Origin: Acidimicrobiia bacterium | Lineage (GTDB): Bacteria > Actinomycetota > Acidimicrobiia > Spongiisociales > UBA5794 | Assembly: GCA_030598905.1 (NCBI GenBank) | Contig: JAUVPA010000004.1 | Span: 1-18,966 of the forward strand | Reading direction: 5' to 3' | Length of the DNA stretch: 18,966 nucleotides | In this document: positions 6,072 to 12,570 of the stretch, piece after piece | Position numbering within the stretch: position 1 is the stretch's first letter | How the letters are laid out: every line of letters begins with the position of its first letter | Position numbers and translations under genes: made by a program | Notes under the pieces: generated by a model | Told to the model about the DNA's origin: nothing | Databases searched by the model: none | What the model saw: only the letters and a program-made list of their open reading frames with translations

Positions 6072-6860
6072 GTGACAGACGTGATCCCGGTTGATGAGGA
6101 TCAGCTTCGGATGGAGATCCAGAGGCACTACGCCGAGGTAGCGTCCAGCCCTGACCACGAGTTCCACTTCCACACCGGTCGGGACGCAGCTCGGCAGGTG
6201 GGTTATGACGAGTCGATCATCGATGACATACCCGACGACGTGATCGCATCGTTCGCTGGAGTGGCCAACCCCTTCCACTTCGGTCTACCTGGAAAGGGTG
6301 AGACGGTCCTCGACGTGGGTTCGGGAGCTGGTGTTGACGTCATCATCGCCGCCAGAGCAGTCGGTCCGGAAGGGCGGGTTATCGGCGTGGACATGACACC
6401 CGAAATGCTCGATGCTGCTCGACGGAACGCCGACCGCATGGGCTTGGACAACGTCGAGTTTCGAAAAGGGCTCATTGAACGGCTGCCCGTAGACGCCGAG
6501 TCCACCGATTTGGTTATTTCAAACGGTGTGCTCAACCTCATGGTGAACAAGCACGGTGCCTACAAGCAGGTCGCCCGTGCTCTCAAACCAGGGGGACGTT
6601 TCCAGATCGCCGACATCTGCGTGGACAAGCCCGTCTCCGAAAAGGCGAAACGGAACATCGACCTCTGGACTGGCTGAATTGCCGGTGCCTTGCCGTGTGC
6701 AGGGTGGGAAACAGTTATCACGGGCGCCGGATTCGTTGATCTCGAGTTCGGACCCAGCGTCGACACCTACGGCGGAGCCTCAGGCGAGAAAAACGCCCGA
6801 CAATTCGGAACCTGGGGTTACCCGTTCCGAGCCCACAAACCGCTCCTGAAGTCCGCCTAA
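6072..6860 (+). CDS. ArsM-like SAM-dependent methyltransferase selenoprotein (in-frame TGA at 6675-6677 read as Sec202)
   Basis: The GTG at 6072 has GGAGG at 6061-6065. The Rossmann methyltransferase core is evident: motif I V-L-D-V-G-S-G-A-G (79-87), acidic loop G-V-D-M-T-P-E-M-L (105-113), motif V-I-S-N-G-V-L-N-L, and A-L-K-P-G-G-R-F (170-177). The frame meets TGA after D-L-W-T-G, then continues I-A-G-A-L-P-C-A-G-W, a G-A-G-F-V-D segment, V-D-T-Y-G-G-A-S-G-E-K-N-A-R and G-Y-P-F-R-A, to TAA at 6858-6860. The relatives I know carry Cys at this point (W-T-G-C-I-A-G-A-L), equivalent to one metalloid-binding Cys of arsenite methyltransferases. The other ArsM cysteines are absent (F-A-G-V-A-N-P instead of F-G-C-G-N-P, and no Cys after motif I), so the substrate is uncertain. 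Full length is 262 residues. It is probably co-transcribed with the DsrE selenoprotein. Confidence 0.9.
6675..6706 (+). promoter_or_regulatory. Candidate bacterial SECIS element of the methyltransferase gene (UGA plus hairpin)
   Basis: The UGA is at 6675-6677. UGCCUUGC (6686-6693) pairs with GCAGGGUG (6699-6706) over eight positions, three of them G-U. The five-base loop is CGUGU (6694-6698). The loop starts 17 bases after the UGA and its second base is G, matching the known bacterial SECIS rules for distance, loop size and loop G. The pairing was found by eye. Confidence 0.72.
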
Positions 6861-6969
6861 CCCGCAATGTGCGTCGCCGATATGGGCGGTCTGGAGGGTT
6901 GTGTGATGGATTGGGCGACGACTTTGGGTTGGGTCCAAACGGGGACGTGCCCTGTGTTGGGGACCTGCG

Positions 6970-7269
6970 TCAGGCGGCGATCGAGTTGAGCATTTCGACG
7001 GTCGCCTGCGGTGCTGCCCTGCGTCGGCCGAGAAGTAGGTAGGCCACCGCTCCCGGCGGCATCATCGCCACTGCCTTCCACAGCCCGACCGGGCCGCGCA
7101 CCAACTCGGGGGTCCGCCTCCGGAGATCGCGCTGCGCTAGGAAGATCAGGACCGCGGCGATGATCCATCCAACGACTTTCCGCGCCACAGTTGATTTCAG
7201 GTCGACGTGCTCGGCTTCGTCGACTACTGCTGCCCCGTTCGTCTGCTCGACGGCTCCCTCGGTCTCCAC
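6970..7269 (-). CDS. Small membrane protein with PLDc_N-like helix pair
   Basis: The GTG at 7269 has AAGGAG about six bases upstream. The longer open frame, to 7563, has no signal of being coding. The 99-residue product has an acidic N-terminus, a helix (V-V-G-W-I-I-A-A-V-L-I-F-L-A), then D-L-R-R-R-T-P-E-L-V-R-G-P and a second helix L-W-K-A-V-A-M-M-P-P-G-A-V-A-Y-L-L-L-G-R-R-R. The pattern L-W-K ... P-x-G-A-x-x-Y-L-L-L-G-R resembles the PLDc_N two-helix segment that also occurs in stand-alone small actinobacterial membrane proteins. It has no catalytic residues. It lies 136 bases downstream of the DUF3179 gene on the same strand. Confidence 0.7.
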   Translation of the reverse strand: METEGAVEQTNGAAVVDEAEHVDLKSTVARKVVGWIIAAVLIFLAQRDLRRRTPELVRGPVGLWKAVAMMPPGAVAYLLLGRRRAAPQATVEMLNSIAA

Positions 7270-7405
7270 GTTTGCTCCTTCGCCGACCGGAACACAATGG
7301 CCGGCCGAGCATAAGCCAGATGGAGCCGCCGGGCACAAGGGCGTCGGGGCAATGCTGCCGGGTGTTCTGCCAGTCACCCATTTGTTTGATCGATACAGAA
7401 GGTTG

Positions 7406-8419
7406 TTAGTTGCGTGGTGGCTCCCAAACCGTTCCTGCGGGCCAGAACGTAACGAAGTCCTTCGGGAAAACTGTAGATGCCGGCACCGGCACCAGGCGCT
7501 CGCCCTGGAGAGTTCCGGCCGTCGCTTCTCCTGTCGTCGGGTCCCACGTGCTGGCAGTCTCAACGTCGGTGAGCACAGCGTTGCTGTATTCGAGGGTCAC
7601 TGTTTGGCCTGCGACTTCTCGTGAGAACACTGCCCACGAGTGATCGGCGTTCGGAGGGAGAACGGCTATCTGCAGCCCGCCGACGACGTCGTTGACGACG
7701 CCGTGTCCACGCAGACCATCGATCGCATAAGCAGCCGCCTCGCCCTCGAGATCCACCACGATGGCGAGCAGGTCCAGCGATGTACCCGAGTCGTACGTCG
7801 GTCCGTCAAGTGCGGTCGTGTGCGGGTGACCGGCGAGCCATGCATCCCAGGTCGTCAGCGTTGATGGCAAGACTTTGAGGCTCCGCCCTTCGAACGGCCC
7901 GGCGATCGCTTCTCCGATCGGTTGGCTCCAGATGCTGCCGGTGATGTGATCCCACCACGTCATGGCGTTTCCCCACAGCGCGCCCTGGTTGCCGAACAGT
8001 ACGGGCTCGCCGTCGAGGGACCGTTCATGGACGATGCCGGTTCCGCAAAGCGGACACCAAGTGACGAGGATCGGGACGTCACCGACCCAATCGTTGACCA
8101 TCTCCCTAGCCCCGAGGAGCCCGATCGGGTACGCCCTGGCTTCACCGCCGATCTCAACGCCGATCACCAGGTCAGCGCCTTGCCAATCCACGTCCCCCGC
8201 TGGAATGAATGATGGCTCGTAGATGGGTCGGATTCCGTCCCGAGAGATGGGCCACCGCAGGCCTCCCGGGAAGTCCTCGCCGCCGACGATCGGGTCGTAG
8301 AGCTCGCGCGGATCCGCTCGCACTTCGGTTGCTCGCGCTTCTCTGTTCGTGAGAATCGCGACGGCGGCGATGCCCAGGAGAGCAACCGCCACGATGATCA
8401 TCCCGATACGTCGTGCCAT
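7406..8419 (-). CDS. DUF3179 domain-containing exported protein
   Basis: This is a 337-residue protein with an N-terminal export signal or anchor (M-A-R-R-I-G-M-I-I-V-A-V-A-L-L-G-I-A-A-V-A-I-L). The DUF3179 hallmark V-T-W-C-P-L-C-G-T-G is near residues 119-128, preceded by A-R-A-Y-P-I-G-L-L and N-D-W-V-G-D-V-P-I. A later F-G-N-Q-G-A-L-W-G-N and M-T-W-W-D-H-x-T-G-S-I-W-S-Q stretch is also typical. The biochemical function of DUF3179 is not known to me. The C-P-L-C pair suggests metal binding or redox. The AGGAGG before the ATG at 8419 is only one base away, which is abnormally close. The basic n-region still supports this start, and the next in-frame ATG (8401) is too far away. Confidence 0.9.
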   Translation of the reverse strand: MARRIGMIIVAVALLGIAAVAILTNREARATEVRADPRELYDPIVGGEDFPGGLRWPISRDGIRPIYEPSFIPAGDVDWQGADLVIGVEIGGEARAYPIGLLGAREMVNDWVGDVPILVTWCPLCGTGIVHERSLDGEPVLFGNQGALWGNAMTWWDHITGSIWSQPIGEAIAGPFEGRSLKVLPSTLTTWDAWLAGHPHTTALDGPTYDSGTSLDLLAIVVDLEGEAAAYAIDGLRGHGVVNDVVGGLQIAVLPPNADHSWAVFSREVAGQTVTLEYSNAVLTDVETASTWDPTTGEATAGTLQGERLVPVPASTVFPKDFVTFWPAGTVWEPPRN

Positions 8420-8487
8420 ACCTCCTCAACCGTAGGTAGGGGGTCCGGTGTTCCACCGAGGTGCAGGCGATGAGGCGGAGCGGGCTC

Positions 8488-8811
8488 CTAGTCGGTTGGC
8501 ACCGCCTTGTCGGGGGTGAGTAGTTCGTAGAACTCGATCCATGAATCTTCGGTGAGGTCACGGATCTTTTGTCCAAGGCCGCCGGTGTCAGGAAACTCAT
8601 TGTCGCCCCGGTACGGAGACTCGAGCACTGGCGCCGTCCACTCCATGTACACGATGTCACGGTCGCCCGGCAACGTACCGCCGTTGAAGTAGACGCGAAC
8701 TGGCTCTCTTTGGCCACTGGTTTCGTAGATCTTCCCAACCTCAGCCACGATCGAAGCTACGCGCCTCGCTTCACGGCGTTTCGTGACCCACACTCGCTTG
8801 ATCACATACAC
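8488..8811 (-). CDS. Conserved-looking small protein, possibly dimeric alpha-beta barrel
   Basis: GTG 8811 is preferred over ATG 8829 because AGGGG lies eight bases before it and the ATG has no ribosome site. The product of 107 residues begins M-Y-V-I-K-R-V-W-V-T-K-R-R-E-A-R-R-V-A-S-I-V-A-E-V-G-like strand-helix sequence. It then has strands V-R-V-Y-F-N-G-G and I-V-Y-M-E-W and a closing helix-strand (W-I-E-F-Y-E-L-L). This beta-alpha-beta-beta rhythm fits the dimeric ferredoxin-like barrel families, but I cannot name one. No catalytic motif is seen. It sits 68 bases upstream of DUF3179 on the same strand. Confidence 0.68.
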   Translation of the reverse strand: MYVIKRVWVTKRREARRVASIVAEVGKIYETSGQREPVRVYFNGGTLPGDRDIVYMEWTAPVLESPYRGDNEFPDTGGLGQKIRDLTEDSWIEFYELLTPDKAVPTD

Positions 8812-8996
8812 GGATTCGTCCCCTCGCATCGGTTTCGAGTGACGCTAGCCACGAACTCTTCCCACCAGCCCCAGTGATCGCGCCGAAATCGGAAGGGAGC
8901 CACCCACTGTGCCGACCTGGGCGGCCGCTTGTGCCTCGAGTCAAGGCCGCCGTTGCGCAGCTGCCGCTGTGCAAGGCATCAAGTGAGCAGTCGTTG

Positions 8997-9506
8997 TCAA
9001 AGTCCTCCGCGTTTGACGCCGCCGTACTTCATCCTGGTGTCTTCCATTCGGGCCACGACTGGATCTTCGACATCTTCACGAAAGCCGGCGTCGACAACCT
9101 CGCCGATGAACAGATCATGAGTTCCGCACTCGACGGTCTGCCACACCGTGCATTCGATCCAGGCAACGGCCTCGGTGAACACAGGTACACCCGTCACCCC
9201 CTCACGAATTGGCCGACCATTGAGAGCCATCTCGGATTTCTGTGCAGGTTTGGAGAACTTCACGAACGTCCGTGTGTCGTCGCGGTCCCAAAGGTTGACG
9301 CTGAAAATGCCACCTTCGCGGATGAGACGATTCGTCACGGCAGACACATCGACCGAGACAGCCACGAGCACAGGTTCCATCGACACCTGAGTCACCCACG
9401 ACGCCGTCATTCCATTCCATTGGTCGCCAGACCGCGAACCGATGAGGCACAACACATTCGGGATCTTCCACAACACTCGGTTCAGCGTCTCTGCATCGAT
9501 CGCCAT
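8997..9506 (-). CDS. Flavin reductase family (FMN-binding split barrel) protein
   Basis: The ATG at 9506 (M-A-I-D-A-E-T-L-N-R-V-L) lies ten bases after GGAAGGAG. An upstream in-frame GTG at 9527 would overlap that site. The 169-residue product has the family features: N-G-M-T-A-S-W-V-T-Q-V-S-M-E-P near residues 32-46 (flavin phosphate-binding region), V-L-V-A-V-S-V, F-S-V-N-L-W-D, and an F-T-E-A-V-A-W-I-E-C segment with G-T-H-D-L-F-I-G-E-V later. The family length is normal. Members supply reduced flavin to a monooxygenase or act as flavoproteins on their own. No partner oxygenase is adjacent, so the physiological role is open. Confidence 0.9.
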   Translation of the reverse strand: MAIDAETLNRVLWKIPNVLCLIGSRSGDQWNGMTASWVTQVSMEPVLVAVSVDVSAVTNRLIREGGIFSVNLWDRDDTRTFVKFSKPAQKSEMALNGRPIREGVTGVPVFTEAVAWIECTVWQTVECGTHDLFIGEVVDAGFREDVEDPVVARMEDTRMKYGGVKRGGL

Positions 9507-9741
9507 GTTTCGGCAGCTCCTTCCCACGATTCAGAGCCTATTGGCGTGCGGCTCCGCCGCCCATGCAACGCCGGCGGCCGCTTCCACGAGGTAACCGTCC
9601 CAATGACTCGCCTCATCGGCCACTTGATCCACCCTCGAGATCGATCCTTGCGGCCTGGCCGCCATCGCACCGAGGATGGTCGACGGCCCGCCGCGTAGCC
9701 ATGGCGGAATCTGTCCACCCAAGAAGCTGAGGCGTTCTACC

Positions 9742-10047
9742 GTGACCGACGTGGTTCCTGACAGGATCGAAGTCGAGGGGAGCACCGTCACAATCACCTG
9801 GAGCGACGGGGTGATCGCCGAATTGTCGGCCACTGACCTGCGGTCCGTGTGTGAGTGTGCGAGCTGTCGTGAACCGAGCGGCATCGAAGCAACGCGTGCC
9901 GTACTCGGCGGCGGTCAACCTATCGCGGTGACCGAGGCTCGTCTCGTCGGAGGTTATGCGATCACGTTCACGTTTGCCCCCGACGGACACAGCACCGGGA
10001 TCTACCCGTTCGAGCGGCTGCGTTCACTCTCCGAGAACGGCGACTAA
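9742..10047 (+). CDS. DUF971 / GBBH-like N-terminal domain protein
   Basis: GTG 9742 starts a 101-residue protein (M-T-D-V-V-P-D-R-I-E-V), with TGAGG about nine bases upstream. The sequence W-S-D-G-V-I-A-E-L ... L-R-S-V-C-E-C-A-S-C-R followed by G-G-Y-A-I-T-F-T-F-A-P-D-G-H-S-T-G-I-Y-P-F-E-R-L-R is the DUF971 pattern, also found at the N-terminus of gamma-butyrobetaine hydroxylase. Its C-x-C-x-x-C cluster (around residues 36-41) probably binds a metal such as zinc. Stand-alone DUF971 proteins are sometimes linked to iron-sulfur cluster handling, which is context knowledge and not shown here. It is divergent from the flavin reductase gene across a 235-base gap in which I see no gene. Confidence 0.9.
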   Translation: MTDVVPDRIEVEGSTVTITWSDGVIAELSATDLRSVCECASCREPSGIEATRAVLGGGQPIAVTEARLVGGYAITFTFAPDGHSTGIYPFERLRSLSENGD

Positions 10048-10213
10048 CACGATCGGTCGCTTTCGATGGCCGCCACGGACGGTGCGGCCCGGCGAGAAGA
10101 CCGCCGCGAAAGGCCTCTTCGTTGTTACGGCTGGGTCACCGTCTAGAGCCGCCTATATCGCAGGCAGGTATGCGCGGCCGAGGGTCGGTACACCATGAGA
10201 TGGGATTTGCTGG

Positions 10214-10582
10214 CTATTCGGGCTGAAAGAGTTCAACAACGTTGCCAGACGGGTCGACGCAGAGAATCTGCTTGCGTCGGTCCTGTTCCACAATGTCGTT
10301 TCTGAACTCCACACCGTCTGCTCTCAGCCTTGCAACCGTGGACTCCAAATCGTCAAAGTTCAACACAAACCTCGACCAGCCACCTCCTGGAGAAGGCTTC
10401 GCACCATCAAGCATCGGCCTCGCAGCCGACGTCTTCGGCCCAGCAACGATGAGCTCGAGATCACCACGAACCAAGATCGCTACCGCCGATCCAAACTGCT
10501 GCTCGAGCACAAAGCCAAGCTTGGAGACATAAAACGCAACGGCATCGTCAACGTCATGCACCATGTATCTCACTCGTGCCAC
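10214..10582 (-). CDS. VOC (glyoxalase/bleomycin-resistance fold) protein
   Basis: GTG 10582, with GAGGAG six bases upstream, gives a 122-residue protein starting M-A-R-V-R-Y-M-V-H-D-V-D-D-A-V-A-F-Y. That opening is the standard first beta-alpha unit of a VOC domain. The longer frame to 10684 is discarded. The second module shows F-V-L-N-F-D-D-L-E-S-T-V-A-R-L-R-A-D-G-V and closes D-P-S-G-N-V-V-E-L-F-Q-P, with the family's C-terminal metal-ligand-type Glu. Substrates of this fold vary widely (glyoxalases, dioxygenases, antibiotic-binding proteins) and cannot be assigned. Its neighbour on the same strand is a methyltransferase 135 bases upstream. Confidence 0.9.
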   Translation of the reverse strand: MARVRYMVHDVDDAVAFYVSKLGFVLEQQFGSAVAILVRGDLELIVAGPKTSAARPMLDGAKPSPGGGWSRFVLNFDDLESTVARLRADGVEFRNDIVEQDRRKQILCVDPSGNVVELFQPE

Positions 10583-10717
10583 AAGTGGCTCCTCTATCGC
10601 CTCCAGGCGGTCCACGACCACCGAGACGGCACCATACCCGGCACCCCAAACCCGAATCGGTGCACCACCAACCCAACCCGCCAATATCGCATCTCATATG
10701 GGCGGTGAGTCGGTGCC

Positions 10718-11410
10718 TCAGTCACTGGGCGGTTGAGCTGAGAGCAAGAAGAACCTTGGCCCGCGGTGATGAATCGTGGTCCGCCAACCACGTTGATCAA
10801 AGAGCCCGGCGACCTCGTCAGGTTCGTGGCTCACCTTGACGAGACGAAACTCACGGCCGTCTCCGACACTTCGGTGAGATACCCAGGGGTCATCTCCCTT
10901 GGCCGCTGCCTTCGCCAATCCGGGATCATCGAACGTGTGCTCGTCGAGCACCACAATCACACCGTCCCGACGACAGGCACGTTCCGCCAAATCGACGAAT
11001 CCAACGGTTTGGTCTGGAGGAACGTGACACAGCCAGAAAGACGAGAACACTCCGTCGTATCGACGAGTGGGTTCCCAAGAGAAGAGATCGGCGACTACGT
11101 AAGTCAGGCCTTCGGTACCGAGTCTCGACCGTGCAAGGTCGAGGGTTTCGGGTGCGGCGTCCACCAACGTCACTGTCGAAGCCGTTTCGCCGATCAGCTC
11201 AGTCCAGATTCCCGTTCCTGCAGCAAGATCGACAACATCGCCTGTGAGCCGGAGCGCACGGACACCGGCCTTCAGTTGCTGCCACTCCTCGAAGTCGGCG
11301 TCCGCAGGCTCGGGTTCCATGCTTGCGTCGTACTCCGCCGCTCGAGCATCGAAGTATGCGGCCTGTTCGTCGAGCAAACGATCGTGCGAATGGTCCGCTT
11401 CGGTCACCAC
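10718..11410 (-). CDS. Class I SAM-dependent methyltransferase
   Basis: The 230-residue product starts at GTG 11410 (a second GTG follows immediately, and no strong ribosome site is seen). Motif I is V-V-D-L-A-A-G-T-G-I-W-T (59-70), then T-L-V-D-A-A-P-E-T-L-D-L-A with the ribose-binding acid, Y-V-V-A-D-L-F-S-W, Y-D-G-V-F-S-S-F-W-L-C-H-V-P, and a C-terminal R-F-F-L-L-S-A. The N-terminal Y-F-D-A-R-A-A-E-Y-D is common in UbiE/small-molecule methyltransferases. The substrate is unknown. It is divergent from the dehydrogenase gene at 11530, with 119 bases between for promoters. Confidence 0.88.
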   Translation of the reverse strand: MVTEADHSHDRLLDEQAAYFDARAAEYDASMEPEPADADFEEWQQLKAGVRALRLTGDVVDLAAGTGIWTELIGETASTVTLVDAAPETLDLARSRLGTEGLTYVVADLFSWEPTRRYDGVFSSFWLCHVPPDQTVGFVDLAERACRRDGVIVVLDEHTFDDPGLAKAAAKGDDPWVSHRSVGDGREFRLVKVSHEPDEVAGLFDQRGWRTTIHHRGPRFFLLSAQPPSD

Positions 11411-11529
11411 GCCAAGCTACACGCGCTTGAGGCGTGCTCCTGCGACGTCGAGGTCATCGAATTGCGGACCTGCGCTCGAGGGACGACGGTACGGACCGAA
11501 CCATCGAGCCCTGAGCGGGGAGGTACATC

Positions 11530-12375
11530 GTGAGCCTGCGAATCGGTATTCTGCACCCGGGCAACATGGGTGCAACCGTTGGCGCGGCAGCAGTCGCAGC
11601 TGGGGGCCGGGTGATGTGGTCGTCCGACGGACGAGGGGAGGCAACGCGCGGCCGCGCAGATGTGTCCGGGCTCGAGGATGTGGGCTCGCTCGATGCACTC
11701 ATAGACCAGAGCGACGTGCTGATTTCCGTCTGTCCACCGGCCGCGGCGATTGCCGTCGCGAGCGAAGCCGCAAGGCGGGGATTCGCCAGCATCTACGTCG
11801 ACGCGAACGCAGTGGCTCCCGGGACCGCGCGCGAAATCGCGGCGATCGTCGAGGAAGCGGGTGCGCTTTTCGTGGACGGCGGGATAGTTGGACCGCCCAC
11901 CCTGTCGAGCGGCACGACCCGCCTCTACCTGTCCGGTGCCCAACCGGAGGTAGTAGCCGCGCTCTTCGACGGGAGCGTCCTCGAAGCGATCACGATCGAG
12001 GGTGGTGCCGGCGCGGCCTCGGCGCTCAAAACGTGTTACGCGGCGTGGACGAAAGGGGCGGCCGCACTTCTCATCGCCATCCGGGCTCTCGCGCACGCGG
12101 AGGGCGTCGAGACCCCGTTGCTGAACGAATGGTCCATCTCACAGCAGGGTCTGGAACAAAGTAGTGACAACGCCGTGAGCGAGAACACAGTCAAGGCGTG
12201 GCGTTTCACCGGCGAGATGCGCGAGATCGCAGATTCTTTCGCCGCTGTCGGTCTTCCACCGGGTTTTCACGAGGCCGCCGCCGAAGTGTACGGTCGCCTG
12301 GCAGGATTCAAGGACCGTGACCCGGCGCCAACATTTCAGGATGTGATCGGCGCGGTTCTCTCCAGCATGGGTTGA
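11530..12375 (+). CDS. NAD(P)-dependent oxidoreductase, 6PGDH-like with DUF1932-type C-terminus
   Basis: GTG 11530 has GGGAGG seven bases upstream. The 281-residue protein opens with a Rossmann dinucleotide site, R-I-G-I-L-H-P-G-N-M-G-A-T-V-G (4-18). It has the beta-hydroxyacid dehydrogenase layout: D-V-L-I-S-V-C-P-P (62-70), Y-V-D-A-N-A-V-A-P (89-97), V-D-G-G-I-V-G-P-P (115-123), and the catalytic-region A-A-S-A-L-K-T-C-Y-A-A-W-T-K-G with Lys167. Classical members have K-x-x-x-N. Here Ala occupies the Asn position, as I recall for DUF1932-type relatives. The C-terminal helical part (residues 180-281) matches that type. The likely role is oxidation or reduction of a small hydroxy- or imino-acid, but the substrate is unknown. 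Confidence 0.88.
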   Translation: MSLRIGILHPGNMGATVGAAAVAAGGRVMWSSDGRGEATRGRADVSGLEDVGSLDALIDQSDVLISVCPPAAAIAVASEAARRGFASIYVDANAVAPGTAREIAAIVEEAGALFVDGGIVGPPTLSSGTTRLYLSGAQPEVVAALFDGSVLEAITIEGGAGAASALKTCYAAWTKGAAALLIAIRALAHAEGVETPLLNEWSISQQGLEQSSDNAVSENTVKAWRFTGEMREIADSFAAVGLPPGFHEAAAEVYGRLAGFKDRDPAPTFQDVIGAVLSSMG

Positions 12376-12511
12376 CCCCGGACATGTCCAGTTCTTGACC
12401 GGTTCTACAACTTGTGAATCGACCTGCTCAATTGAAGACAGGCTCCTTGCGACGTTACGAGGTGGGGAAGGCAGCAAGCCTGAGTCACACCTACACGATC
12501 CACCGAGGCTT

Positions 12512-12525
12512 GGACGGCGCCGTCC
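12512..12525. other. 14-base perfect palindrome between convergent genes
   Basis: GGACGGCGCCGTCC reads the same on both strands. It sits in the 195-base gap between the convergent dehydrogenase and LicD genes, where no gene is seen. A protein-binding site is possible, and so is part of a bidirectional terminator, although no T-run accompanies it. A smaller palindrome GGACATGTCC is at 12380-12389. Confidence 0.4.
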
Positions 12526-12570
12526 TCCCGCCCTTTCTGCTTCGTTGCTCAGAGATGCTCCAGATGTTTG

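Noticed and set aside
5828..6677. The two in-frame TGAs as nonsense mutations (pseudogenes) or sequencing errors
   Set aside because: Both fall exactly at conserved catalytic Cys positions, both downstream halves are intact and family-like, both are followed by SECIS-like hairpins, and no frameshift or other damage is visible.
7406..8419. Possible laccase- or redox-type function for the C-P-L-C protein
   Set aside because: The whole pattern matches DUF3179, whose function is not established, so no activity is assigned.
9531..9884. Minus-strand open frame whose C-terminal half looks somewhat protein-like (P-P-W-L-R-G-G-P-S-T-I-L-G)
   Set aside because: Half of it is antisense to the clear DUF971 gene, no start codon with a ribosome site falls before the protein-like part, and I recognise no family.
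12376..12570. Small stable RNA (SRP RNA-like GGAAGGCAGCAAGCC string near 12467)
   Set aside because: The short similarity is not accompanied by the flanking SRP helix pairing, and no other RNA family pattern was recognised.
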